Shown here piece after piece: positions 1 to 7,814 of a stretch of DNA of 64,000 nt (positions are counted from its first letter, which is position 1; each line of letters begins with the position of its first letter). Below the pieces are notes generated by a model, which saw only the letters and a list, made by a program, of their open reading frames with translations, searched no databases and was not told the DNA's origin. The stretch comes from an uncultured Lactobacillus sp. (GTDB lineage: Bacteria > Bacillota > Bacilli > Lactobacillales > Lactobacillaceae), in the NCBI GenBank assembly GCA_910589675.1, contig CAJUTO010000003.1, positions 50,760 through 114,759 of the forward strand, read 5' to 3'. A program made the translations under genes and the position numbers.

Positions 1-38
1 ATATGGGGTAGTTTTTGTATGTTGAAAATTATTTCTAA

Positions 39-659
39 TCATTTCAATACTTGTTGATCATTATTAATCAACTTCCTAACACACAACTCCAAAATCGCAT
101 TACCAATATCGCTGCGGGGTATTTCTTTGATTTGCGTAATGTTGGGGTTGTCCCAAGTAGCAAAAGGAGTCCCATCGACAATTAAACGATTAAGGATATT
201 GATGTTGTCGATGCAAGCGTTATGGATGTTAGTACGGCGATTATCTAAGTTAGAGAAGAGTTGTTGATAATCTGCAGTACTTTTTTCGGTTTGCCAAGTA
301 GCTTTTTTCTCATTGAATCTGAGAACTATTTGGCCATATTGTTTGAAGTTGTCTAAGGTGTCTGTAACGATGGCGCTTATGTCGGGATCTGAATTATTTA
401 AATAAGGCGTGAGTGCTGAGAGATTTAAGGTGACGGTTGTTCGCATTTTTCGGCGAAGAGCTTTTTTAATTTCGGTTTGTGCGTCTTGATTGTAGGCAGC
501 TACAATAGTTTTTAAATCATCGCTTGTATCTTGTAATACGCCAGCTTCTTTTAGTAGTTGAGCTACTTTTAGAATATCGTCTTTAGGGGTAGTGCTCTTA
601 GCAAGATCAAACATTAATTGATCTGCTTGTTCTAGATTTTCAATATCTTTACTGGTCAT
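39..659 (-). CDS. Uncharacterised 206-aa protein
   Basis: I do not recognise a family with confidence. The product is soluble, with no signal peptide or membrane segment, and appears mostly helical. A basic stretch near residues 65-75 (KKALRRKMRT) is followed by a Thr/Leu-rich segment. The ATG at 657-659 has a strong ribosome binding site (AAGGAAGGAG on the minus strand) about ten bases upstream, so the start is well supported. It is transcribed away from the membrane protein gene at 822, and its stop lies close to the window edge, so its downstream neighbour is not visible. The reading frame and translation signal are clear; the function is unknown. Confidence 0.7.
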   Translation of the reverse strand: MTSKDIENLEQADQLMFDLAKSTTPKDDILKVAQLLKEAGVLQDTSDDLKTIVAAYNQDAQTEIKKALRRKMRTTVTLNLSALTPYLNNSDPDISAIVTDTLDNFKQYGQIVLRFNEKKATWQTEKSTADYQQLFSNLDNRRTNIHNACIDNINILNRLIVDGTPFATWDNPNITQIKEIPRSDIGNAILELCVRKLINNDQQVLK

Positions 660-821
660 AGGGGATGATGCTCCTTCCTTAAAATACCGTTAATAGCTTA
701 TCATAAAAAGACTCATCTACTATAAAAATTACGAAACGAGGTCTAAAAAGTTATAGTGAATGCTATAACTTTTTGTTTTATAATTAAACTGTTTATTTAT
801 AAGTATTATGGAGGAATAAGA

Positions 822-1889
822 ATGAAGCAAAATAACAGCTTAAATGTTAGGAGATTGGTGGGAGCGATTCTTCTGGCACTCTTTGCTATTGGAATTTTAG
901 GTTATTCTCAATCACTTTTGGGCATAGCGTGGGTTGGTAAAGTAAGACAATTCCAACAATTTTTATACTTTTATGGAGCTTGGGCAATTGGATTAGCCAT
1001 TTGGTATTTTGTAACTTTAAAGAAAACCCCAAATAAAAAAGCAGAATTGATAGTTAAAGTAATCTTTTTTGTAGTAATTGGATTGAATGCTTTTTATGCT
1101 GCAATGTTAGATTACAGCGATGCTACTATCTATGGAGTGGTATTGATGATCATATATGCCATTGGGTGTCCCTGGGGAAAAGCTGGCTATAGCAAGCATC
1201 CCTATCAAGATATAACTGAAGAAAGTAATCAAACTGCAGTTAATAACTCAACCAATGATAATTCAAAGCCATGGTATAAAACGCCATCTACTTGGGTAAT
1301 TATTGTTCTTTCAGTACTAGTACTCTCAATGGGGTTCTTTATTTTGACAGATGGGAGTTTCCGAGATTCTTCAAATAACAATTCCTTTGATAGCCATCAA
1401 AGTTCTAGTTCAGATAATCATTCATTAAAAGTTGACTATAAGAGTTATAAGATTAAAGCTATAAAAACTTATCGTGTTAACTATACTGATCATTCTTGGG
1501 ATGGCGGAGATGTAAAGATCAATAAAATTGTGATTTATCAAACTGCTAAACCATATAAATATGATTCTGCAAATGATGGAAAGTTTACCATTCATGGTTT
1601 TGCCAAAATTTACATGTCTGTTAAAGCTGCTGATGATATTTCCATTTATCCTACTCAAGGAACATACAGTTATTCTAATGGCGAACAACATGAAGCTGAT
1701 AGTATGGAAGACTGGGATGGCGATATTAATGACGGTATTAAAAAATCAGGTACTATCACTCTTCCAATCCAGAAGTTATCTTCAACTTCATCTTTAAAGA
1801 GTATTAGAATGAAATTTGATGCATCTTCTCAAGATGAGGATAATGAGTCGATGGATAAAACATTTGATTTAACAATTGATTTGAAATAG
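822..1889 (+). CDS. Polytopic membrane protein with extracellular C-terminal domain
   Basis: The start is the ATG at 822, preceded by GGAGG at 810-814; the frame is open further upstream but without a ribosome binding site. The 355-aa product has about five hydrophobic segments (roughly residues 14-36, 44-66, 77-97, 102-117 and 157-177). A Ser/Asn-rich linker and a hydrophilic beta-rich domain of about 150 residues follow. If the N-terminus is inside, five crossings put this domain outside the cell. It lies 12 bases upstream of a lipoprotein gene and is probably co-transcribed with it, which suggests a shared envelope role. I do not recognise a named family. Confidence 0.75.
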   Translation: MKQNNSLNVRRLVGAILLALFAIGILGYSQSLLGIAWVGKVRQFQQFLYFYGAWAIGLAIWYFVTLKKTPNKKAELIVKVIFFVVIGLNAFYAAMLDYSDATIYGVVLMIIYAIGCPWGKAGYSKHPYQDITEESNQTAVNNSTNDNSKPWYKTPSTWVIIVLSVLVLSMGFFILTDGSFRDSSNNNSFDSHQSSSSDNHSLKVDYKSYKIKAIKTYRVNYTDHSWDGGDVKINKIVIYQTAKPYKYDSANDGKFTIHGFAKIYMSVKAADDISIYPTQGTYSYSNGEQHEADSMEDWDGDINDGIKKSGTITLPIQKLSSTSSLKSIRMKFDASSQDEDNESMDKTFDLTIDLK

Positions 1890-1901
1890 TGGGAGCAGAT
1901 T

Positions 1902-2894
1902 ATGAAAAAGATTATAAAAATAATTTTGGTTGGAACTGCAATGTTAACATTGACTGCGTGTCAGAACCATAAAAAGAGTGCCATTACAAAACAAACAGGT
2001 GTAGGAAAAGTTCAAAAAACTACTAATTCTAATGATGATAAAGGAAATAGAACTTTTGGTTCTGATTCCAATGCAAGCGATTCAACTTGGAATTCGGAAA
2101 AGCAAGATAAGCTTGACGACTTTTTAGATGATTGGGCCACTACAATGAACCAAGAATATGAAAAATATGATGGTGATGGTCAAATAACTACGGCCGCTGG
2201 AGAAAAATTTCCGAGAGACTTTAATCGAGTGTATGTAAATGGGCAAAAAGCATCTCTATCTTATGACCCTAGTGGTAAGGGAAACGCTGATTATAATGTT
2301 GTAGCAATTTATAATTATGATAAAGATGAAGGAGCAAGTCACATTACCTACTTCTTTGCTTTCCATAAAAATCAACCCATTGTATTAGTTGATGAAACTA
2401 CTAATGGTGATAAGGTTATGGCTAAAGAAACTGAAAATCGTGATTTAATTAATGGTTTTAATTCGATTGCTGCTGGTCAAAATATCGAAAAGAGTAGTGA
2501 TAGCAAATCAAAATCGAATGACAGTAGTTCTGTTGAAAATCCAAAATTAATAGGTGTGTTTGTTGGATTGCTCAAAGACGGTGACTGGTTTAAAGATAAT
2601 TTAAACAATGGCCACATGTATTTTAGTGATGATTCAGGTTATGGGAAGACTAAAGGTTATGATTGTATTACTACAGGTGGCGATCCTCAATCGTACTACT
2701 GGTTTAAACAAGATGGTAATAATATAACGGTTAAATATAATGATCATGATCATTCTCCAGCGGAAGGGATCTATAAGACTGAACATTATACTATCGATCG
2801 TTTGAAGTCTGATTATTATGTAAATTCAGGCCAAAAAGATGAAGTTAATGGTTATGTTGATGCTTTGAAATCTTTAGATGATAAAGATGATTAA
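1902..2894 (+). CDS. Lipoprotein, DUF4767-like
   Basis: The N-terminus is a type II signal peptide with lipobox LTAC, so the mature protein should be lipid-anchored at an N-terminal Cys near residue 20. A low-complexity Ser/Asn/Lys linker leads into a domain starting around residue 65 (LDDFLDDWATTMNQEYEKY) that resembles the DUF4767 domain common in lactobacillar surface lipoproteins. A second Ser/Lys linker near residues 198-208 precedes another uncharacterised domain of about 120 residues. It lies 12 bases after the membrane protein gene, probably in one operon. Function unknown; envelope location is well supported. Confidence 0.8.
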   Translation: MKKIIKIILVGTAMLTLTACQNHKKSAITKQTGVGKVQKTTNSNDDKGNRTFGSDSNASDSTWNSEKQDKLDDFLDDWATTMNQEYEKYDGDGQITTAAGEKFPRDFNRVYVNGQKASLSYDPSGKGNADYNVVAIYNYDKDEGASHITYFFAFHKNQPIVLVDETTNGDKVMAKETENRDLINGFNSIAAGQNIEKSSDSKSKSNDSSSVENPKLIGVFVGLLKDGDWFKDNLNNGHMYFSDDSGYGKTKGYDCITTGGDPQSYYWFKQDGNNITVKYNDHDHSPAEGIYKTEHYTIDRLKSDYYVNSGQKDEVNGYVDALKSLDDKDD

Positions 2895-2943
2895 TATAAA
2901 TAAGTCATTCAATGATTCTTAGTCATATTTACACCAAATTTTC

Positions 2944-2975
2944 TTTATTTATATTTGCTTCTTTTCTGCTACAAT
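2944..2975 (+). promoter_or_regulatory. Candidate extended -10 promoter for galU
   Basis: TGC-TACAAT at 2967-2975 is an extended -10 element; a weak TTTATT lies about 20 bases upstream. It is about 35 bases before the galU start. Confidence 0.45.
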
Positions 2976-3009
2976 GAAAGGGAAATTATTTAAAAATGGG
3001 AGAAAAAAT

Positions 3010-3891
3010 ATGAAGGTTAGAAAAGCTGTTATTCCTGCAGCGGGTCTTGGAACCAGATTTTTGCCTGCAACCAAGGCGATGCCAAAGGAAATGTTACCAA
3101 TTGTGGACAAGCCAACCATTCAATTTATTGTTGAAGAGGCTAAGAAGTCAGGAATCGAAGACATTTTGATCGTCACTGGTAAGAATAAAAGTGCTATTGA
3201 AAATCATTTTGATTCAAATCCTGAATTGGAACAAGATTTGAAGGATACAGGTAAAGTTGAATTGCTTAAGTTGACTGAAGAAATTACCGACTTAGGTGTG
3301 AACTTGTACTACACTCGTCAACCACATCCAGCTGGTTTGGGGGATGCGATTTTCCGTGCGCGTAGTTTCGTTGGGGATGAACCATTCGTCGTTATGCTTG
3401 GCGATGATTTGATGCGTGACAAGGTACCCCTAACTAAGCAGCTTATTGATGATTACAATCAAACTCATGCGCCAACTTTAGCCGTTATGAAGGTGCCACA
3501 TGAGGAAGTTTCTAAATATGGTGTGATTGCCCCTGAAGGTAAGATCAACGATGATCTTTACAACGTTAAGTCATTTGTGGAAAAGCCACCAGTTGCTAAA
3601 GCTCCAAGTGATTTGGCAATTATTGGGCGTTACTTGCTTACTCCAGAAATTTTTGATATTTTGGCAACACAAAAACCAGGTCGTGGTGGCGAAATTCAAT
3701 TGACTGATGCCATCGACACTATGAACAAGACTCAACGCGTTTTTGCTCATGTATTTAACGGTCAACGTTTCGATGTTGGTAACAAGGAAGGCTATCTTGA
3801 AACTTCCATTCAATACGGCTTGCGTCACCCTGAAACTAAGGATGCCTTAAAGAAATACATCATTGACTTAAGTAAGAAATTACAAAAATAA
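3010..3891 (+). CDS. galU: UTP--glucose-1-phosphate uridylyltransferase
   Basis: The enzyme makes UDP-glucose from UTP and glucose-1-phosphate in the cytoplasm. UDP-glucose supplies the Leloir pathway, glycolipid and lipoteichoic acid anchor synthesis, and polysaccharides. The nucleotidyltransferase signature is at the N-terminus ([19 protein letters not shown]), followed by the VEKP motif and a [10 protein letters not shown] segment typical of GalU. The length of 293 aa is normal for bacterial GalU. I start it at ATG 3010, seven bases after GGGAG, not at an in-frame ATG at 2974 that overlaps the promoter. It is monocistronic, with a strong terminator directly after it. Confidence 0.95.
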   Translation: MKVRKAVIPAAGLGTRFLPATKAMPKEMLPIVDKPTIQFIVEEAKKSGIEDILIVTGKNKSAIENHFDSNPELEQDLKDTGKVELLKLTEEITDLGVNLYYTRQPHPAGLGDAIFRARSFVGDEPFVVMLGDDLMRDKVPLTKQLIDDYNQTHAPTLAVMKVPHEEVSKYGVIAPEGKINDDLYNVKSFVEKPPVAKAPSDLAIIGRYLLTPEIFDILATQKPGRGGEIQLTDAIDTMNKTQRVFAHVFNGQRFDVGNKEGYLETSIQYGLRHPETKDALKKYIIDLSKKLQK

Positions 3892-3897
3892 TTCGAT

Positions 3898-3927
3898 AAA
3901 ATCAGCACTTGAGGTGCTGATTTTTTA
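3898..3927 (+). terminator. Rho-independent terminator after galU
   Basis: AATCAGCAC pairs with GTGCTGATT across a 5-base loop, followed by a T run. Confidence 0.9.
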
Positions 3928-3940
3928 TTATCCAAATCTC

Positions 3941-3968
3941 TTGCTTTTCACCTGGACAGTAGTAATAT
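3941..3968 (+). promoter_or_regulatory. Candidate sigma-A promoter for the 4-kb leader RNA
   Basis: TTGCTT (3941-3946) and TAATAT (3963-3968) are separated by 16 bases. A perfect 7-bp inverted repeat (ATAGATA/TATCTAT, 3967-3973 and 3988-3994) lies just downstream and could be an operator or a 5' hairpin. Confidence 0.4.
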
Positions 3969-4022
3969 AGATAGTGCAACTTTTGATTATCTATCATTTT
4001 AATAGTAAAGATTGTTAGAAAG

Positions 4023-4129
4023 CAGAGTTAAAAATATGCAATATAGTTCTAGTAAGCTGTAATTTGATTTGAATATATTAAGTTAATACTAGATCGGGAT
4101 TATGTATTTTTAACCCTGTTTTTTGTTTT
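4023..4129 (+). ncRNA. Predicted structured leader RNA ending in a terminator-like hairpin
   Basis: This lies in the 319-base gap between galU and the VirD4-like gene. Positions 4023-4036 (CAGAGTTAAAAATA) pair with 4105-4118 (TATTTTTAACCCTG) at 13 of 14 positions, and the 3' arm is followed at once by TTTTTTG. Inside the loop, CTAGTA (4049-4054) pairs perfectly with TACTAG (4087-4092), and a further four pairs can extend that inner stem. The nested stems plus the T run look like an attenuator or a short terminated RNA. It matches no riboswitch class I recognise. This is manual folding only. Confidence 0.4.
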
Positions 4130-4146
4130 GCTTAAAGGTGGTGATA

Positions 4147-4257
4147 TTGGCTAAGAAATCGTCGTTTGTCCTAGTTAGAATTAGTCTGCGAAAGCTAGAA
4201 AGAGGCTTGAATGAATACAATCGGATTTACCAATTATGCACAACCTGTAAAAAGTGA
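4147..4257 (+). CDS. Possible 36-aa basic peptide overlapping the VirD4-like gene
   Basis: A TTG at 4147 (or GTG at 4141) follows a near-ideal ribosome binding site (AAAGGTGGTGA, 4134-4144). It opens a 36-codon frame with a basic product (AKKSSFVLVRISLRKLERG...) ending at 4257, overlapping the next gene by 47 bases in another frame. No membrane segment or known motif is visible. It could be a coupling or leader peptide for the downstream gene, or a chance frame. The good ribosome binding site is the main argument for it. Confidence 0.25.
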   Translation: MAKKSSFVLVRISLRKLERGLNEYNRIYQLCTTCKK

Positions 4258-5695
4258 AACTCCTTGGCAAGAAAATTACAACCAAGATACCACGATTTTT
4301 GGAAAAAACGTGTTTCTTCCTATTAATTATCATTCTGCACAAAATGATAATACATTGGTCATTGGGACGAGTGGTACTGGGAAGACATATTCTTTTGTTG
4401 AGCCGAATGTGCTGCAGGGGAATGCTAATTATGTGATTGCTGATGCCAAGGGCGATATCTTAGCTGATGTGGGTGCAAGCCTTAAGAAAATGGGCTATCA
4501 AATTCAAGTTCTAAACTTAGTGGACTTGAAGCATTCCATGACTTACAATCCAATTTTAAATATGAAATCTAATCTAGATGTGATTAATTTTGCTCATCAA
4601 GTAATGATTAGTGACGTCAGTGGTAATCAAACAACTGACTCGCGCCAGGATCCATTCTGGAATAATGCCGCTATGACTGTGCTGGAAGCGTTGATCTTTT
4701 TCACGCAAGAATTTCTACCAGAAAGTGAGCAGACAATGAGTACAGTGGTGCGCTTGTTTGGAATGCTCGAAGACAGTCCCAAGAATATTGAGCAGGTTTT
4801 GGTATCACTTGGTGATTCAGATTATAATTATGAATACGAATATGATGACGATCTGACTTTTGGTGATTGTTTATTCAATTGGGCTGTGCAAGAAAAGCCA
4901 GATTCAGAAGCAGCAAAAATGTGGCAGCAAATCGCAGGTTTGCACAGTAGTGATCGGACCTGGGGGAGTGTTTTAGGAATTTTGGGTGCGGCCTTGAGTC
5001 CTTATCGAGTAAAAGAAGTTGATCGACTCCTAAGCAGTAATCAAGTTGATTTTAGTCAGCTTTTAAAACCAAAAAAGGCTTTCTTCATTTTATATGATGA
5101 TTCTGATCCATCCAAAAACTTTATTTCTAATACGCTGTATTCACAACTTTTTAGCTTTTTGTATCATGCTGCTTTCAAGCTTGAAGGTAAAACTTTGCCA
5201 GTTAAGGTGCGCTTTTTCTTAGATGATTTCAAAAACATCTTGATTCCTCACTTTGATGATTATTTGGCAACGGCGAGAAGTCGGAACATTTCAATTTGCA
5301 TGATGCTTCAAGACGAATCGCAGTTGAAAGCAAAGTTTGGCAATAATACTCCCAGTGTGATTGGCAACTGCAGTGCCTATCTTTTGACGGGAACGACAGA
5401 TTTGGCAATGGCGCAAACGGCGTCCAGTCGATTTGAACGAAGTGCGAAAATGATCCGTTTGATGAATGAAGATCATTTTTTGCTTGATGTTGGGGGTTAT
5501 ATTGTCGAACCAGTCCGTTATGATTTTCATAATCATCCGCATTTTATCGATAAAAGATTTAACATTAATAATCAGTTCAATACTGCTAATGATGATGGAG
5601 ATGACAGTTGCAAATGGCCAGAGTTGGCTGATATTTTGAAATCGTTGCCTGGAATTGAAATGAACGATGTTGAGTTGATCGACAGTTTGTTCTAG
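4211..5695 (+). CDS. VirD4/TraG-like type IV coupling ATPase, orphan
   Basis: The family couples DNA substrates to type IV secretion channels by ATP hydrolysis. Walker A is clear at residues 52-59 (GTSGTGKT), followed by the family features VIADAKGD and FWNNAA, and a Walker B-like FFLDDF near residue 336. A TPW segment before the P-loop is typical of Gram-positive coupling proteins. At 494 aa it lacks the N-terminal transmembrane segments usual in VirD4. No relaxase, VirB4 or other mating gene is in the window. The ATG at 4211 follows AGAGG. A strong terminator follows, so it is transcribed alone. Its substrate and partner are unknown. Confidence 0.8.
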   Translation: MNTIGFTNYAQPVKSETPWQENYNQDTTIFGKNVFLPINYHSAQNDNTLVIGTSGTGKTYSFVEPNVLQGNANYVIADAKGDILADVGASLKKMGYQIQVLNLVDLKHSMTYNPILNMKSNLDVINFAHQVMISDVSGNQTTDSRQDPFWNNAAMTVLEALIFFTQEFLPESEQTMSTVVRLFGMLEDSPKNIEQVLVSLGDSDYNYEYEYDDDLTFGDCLFNWAVQEKPDSEAAKMWQQIAGLHSSDRTWGSVLGILGAALSPYRVKEVDRLLSSNQVDFSQLLKPKKAFFILYDDSDPSKNFISNTLYSQLFSFLYHAAFKLEGKTLPVKVRFFLDDFKNILIPHFDDYLATARSRNISICMMLQDESQLKAKFGNNTPSVIGNCSAYLLTGTTDLAMAQTASSRFERSAKMIRLMNEDHFLLDVGGYIVEPVRYDFHNHPHFIDKRFNINNQFNTANDDGDDSCKWPELADILKSLPGIEMNDVELIDSLF

Positions 5696-5700
5696 AAAAT

Positions 5701-5728
5701 AAAGGAGCCTGCGAAAGGCTCCTTTTTT
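5701..5728 (+). terminator. Rho-independent terminator after the VirD4-like gene
   Basis: AAGGAGCCT pairs with AGGCTCCTT across a small loop, followed by a T run. Confidence 0.9.
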
Positions 5729-5784
5729 GATAGAGAAGATTGTATAATTACTACTATAAGGATTTTCACATATAGGGCATAACG

Positions 5785-6831
5785 ATGAAGAAAAAACTAC
5801 CACTTATTTTAATTCTGATCTATATTTTCTTTTGTGGTTACCTATTTGTTTCAACACATTTTTTAAAAAATATTACTGGAGCCACTCCTCAAGATCAGAT
5901 TTCTTTAAAACAAAAGAAGCAAATCAAAAAAATGCTGAATAGCTTTGGTTTTAAGGGAAATGCAACTTTTTATAAAGATGGTAAGCGAATTTGGAATTAC
6001 ACCACTGAAGGGAATATTAATTCGGCTTACTTGATTAATTCAGTTCAAAAAGCATACACTGGTGCAATGGTTATGCAAGCGGTTAATGAGGGAAAACTGA
6101 GCTTAGATGATAAAGTAGCGAAGTTTTATCCAAACGTACCTAATGCTGGCAATATTAGTATTTTAAATTTGCTTGAAATGACTAGTGGCTTGTCTGAGCA
6201 GGGGCCATTTGGTAATAATCCCTTCAAAAATGATGATGATAATGCTCAAAAGACGATTCAAGATATGCATTTTGACGATCAAAGTTTTAATAAATGGAAC
6301 TATCAAGATGTAAATTATGTCCTACTAAGTCATATTTTAGAAAAAGCGACAGGTCGCAGTTATGAAGACCTCTTTAATGAGATGTATGTGTATAAGCTCG
6401 GGCTCAAGCACACGGATTTTCTTTGGGCGGATGCACAAAAGATTAAAGAAATTGAGCTAATTCCTAGCAGTACTCAAGTTGATATGAATGAGATTCATGG
6501 CTTGCTGGGTGCTGGAAGTGTTGCAATGTCTAATGATGATATATTTCTTTCAATGTCGGCACTTTTAAGTGGAAAAATATTGCCAATGCAAAGCATTCAG
6601 ACAATTTATGGCCCGGGAAATAATCAGGCACAATATCGTGGCGGTTTATATACAAAGGAGGGATATTATCAGGCAAATGGAGCCGGATATAATTATTCAA
6701 GTTTTATTCGAATCTCTAAAGATGGCAAGAATGCGGTGATTTTGCAAACGAATATCAATCAGTATCAGGGATGTAACGATAATGCAACGGCAATCTACAA
6801 TATGCTGTTTAATGAGAAGAAGGAGAACTAG
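5785..6831 (+). CDS. Membrane-anchored serine hydrolase, beta-lactamase class C fold
   Basis: An N-terminal hydrophobic segment (residues 6-27) should anchor the protein with its catalytic domain outside. The active-site S-x-x-K tetrad is present as SVQK (86-89), and the region KWNYQDVNYVLL carries the usual Tyr motif, but as Y173-x-D instead of Y-x-N. A late GAGYNY segment replaces the usual K/H-T-G. The family includes D,D-peptidases and esterases acting on cell-wall peptides or small esters; the substrate here cannot be told. The start at 5785 has only a modest ribosome binding site (AGGG, 7 bases upstream). Confidence 0.8.
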   Translation: MKKKLPLILILIYIFFCGYLFVSTHFLKNITGATPQDQISLKQKKQIKKMLNSFGFKGNATFYKDGKRIWNYTTEGNINSAYLINSVQKAYTGAMVMQAVNEGKLSLDDKVAKFYPNVPNAGNISILNLLEMTSGLSEQGPFGNNPFKNDDDNAQKTIQDMHFDDQSFNKWNYQDVNYVLLSHILEKATGRSYEDLFNEMYVYKLGLKHTDFLWADAQKIKEIELIPSSTQVDMNEIHGLLGAGSVAMSNDDIFLSMSALLSGKILPMQSIQTIYGPGNNQAQYRGGLYTKEGYYQANGAGYNYSSFIRISKDGKNAVILQTNINQYQGCNDNATAIYNMLFNEKKEN

Positions 6832-6873
6832 ATGGATTTGTGAATCAGATAAACATAACAGAGAGATTAATAT

Positions 6874-6903
6874 TTGTTCATAAAAATAAAAAACTACTAT
6901 ACT
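6874..6903 (+). promoter_or_regulatory. Candidate promoter for the amidase-like gene
   Basis: TTGTTC (6874-6879) and TATACT (6898-6903), 18 bases apart, about 65 bases before the start codon. Confidence 0.45.
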
Positions 6904-6968
6904 CGTGGTTAAAAATGTGCGATTATGGTAGCTAGCAACTTACTGATATTTAGGAAGACTGTTTAGAG

Positions 6969-7706
6969 ATGAGAGAACGTAGAGAAAATAGGCGGAGAAG
7001 CTTTAGTCTCATTTGGCTAGGGTTATTAGTGATTGTCATCTTTTGTGGCTTGTTTTTCCCCGAAATTCCTAACATTAATACATACATCAATTCAAATAAC
7101 GAACATCATTTACTGATTACAAAAGTTAAGATTGCAGGAGATGCTCCAATTAAGTATCGACATAATCATCCTGAAGGGGTGGTAATCAGTCAAACGATTA
7201 AAAGAACTGACACCGTTCATGCCTATGTAAGTAAAGACGGTGTTATTCAAATGCATTTACCAAGCAAAAGTGCTACTGATTCTCATAGTAAAATCAATAC
7301 CCGTTATATTCAAGTGGGGGTAGGAGAAGAAGATAATGCTCCAGATTTTGCTAAAAGTATGGATAATGCAGCAATTTATACGGCTAATTTGATGCATAAA
7401 TATCACCTAAAGCCTGATGCAACTAGCTATAACAATCGTACTTTGTATTCTTTAAATGATTTAGTTCATAGTAAAAATAGTACTAATTTAGACGATTATT
7501 TTGGTCGATTTGGGTATAGTAGTGTGCAATTTTATAATTTGGTGAGTCAATACTACTATAATAAGGCAATTACCGCACCATTTGGATTGCCAATCTTTGA
7601 ACGGATAATTATGGTGCTGAAGATTTTCGGAATAATTGGCGGAATTGTGCTAATTATAATCAGTATTTTTTTACCAAGTACCTTTTGGAAAAGATGGTGG
7701 CAATAG
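6969..7706 (+). CDS. Membrane-tethered amidase_2-fold protein lacking zinc ligands
   Basis: Hydrophobic segments near both ends (residues 12-30 and 213-236) leave a central extracellular domain. That domain follows the N-acetylmuramoyl-L-alanine amidase_2 (PGRP-like) order: a VVISQT strand where the family has IVIHNT, then VHAYVSKDGVIQ, then IQVGVGEE...DFAKSMDNAA, then a KYHLKPD helix, and a final SKNS...YFGRFGYSSVQF segment. By this alignment the three zinc ligands are replaced: His by Ser74, His by Asn163 and Cys by Ser171. Hydrolysis is therefore unlikely; peptidoglycan binding or signalling is more plausible. It is transcribed alone. Fold assignment by motif order is moderately sure. Confidence 0.65.
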   Translation: MRERRENRRRSFSLIWLGLLVIVIFCGLFFPEIPNINTYINSNNEHHLLITKVKIAGDAPIKYRHNHPEGVVISQTIKRTDTVHAYVSKDGVIQMHLPSKSATDSHSKINTRYIQVGVGEEDNAPDFAKSMDNAAIYTANLMHKYHLKPDATSYNNRTLYSLNDLVHSKNSTNLDDYFGRFGYSSVQFYNLVSQYYYNKAITAPFGLPIFERIIMVLKIFGIIGGIVLIIISIFLPSTFWKRWWQ

Positions 7707-7717
7707 CTTTCACGCAA

Positions 7718-7746
7718 TTGTCATGATATTAATAATCAAGTACAAT
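7718..7746 (+). promoter_or_regulatory. Candidate promoter for the NERD-domain gene
   Basis: TTGTCA (7718-7723) and TACAAT (7741-7746) at the ideal 17-base spacing. Confidence 0.55.
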
Positions 7747-7814
7747 ATTTTTAGTGTAGTAATTAGATCGATGAAAGATGTTTGAGTTGCAATTAAGCAG
7801 AACAAACCGGGGAA

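Noticed and set aside
756-821. Longer N-terminus for the membrane protein starting at 756
   Set aside because: No ribosome binding site precedes the upstream codon, while GGAGG at 810-814 fits ATG 822.
2901-2975. TTTACA at about 2928 as the -35 of galU
   Set aside because: It is about 36 bases upstream of the TACAAT box, far beyond the normal spacing.
4211-5695. Integrative conjugative element
   Set aside because: The coupling-type ATPase is alone. No integrase, relaxase, VirB4, direct-repeat ends or tRNA target is visible.
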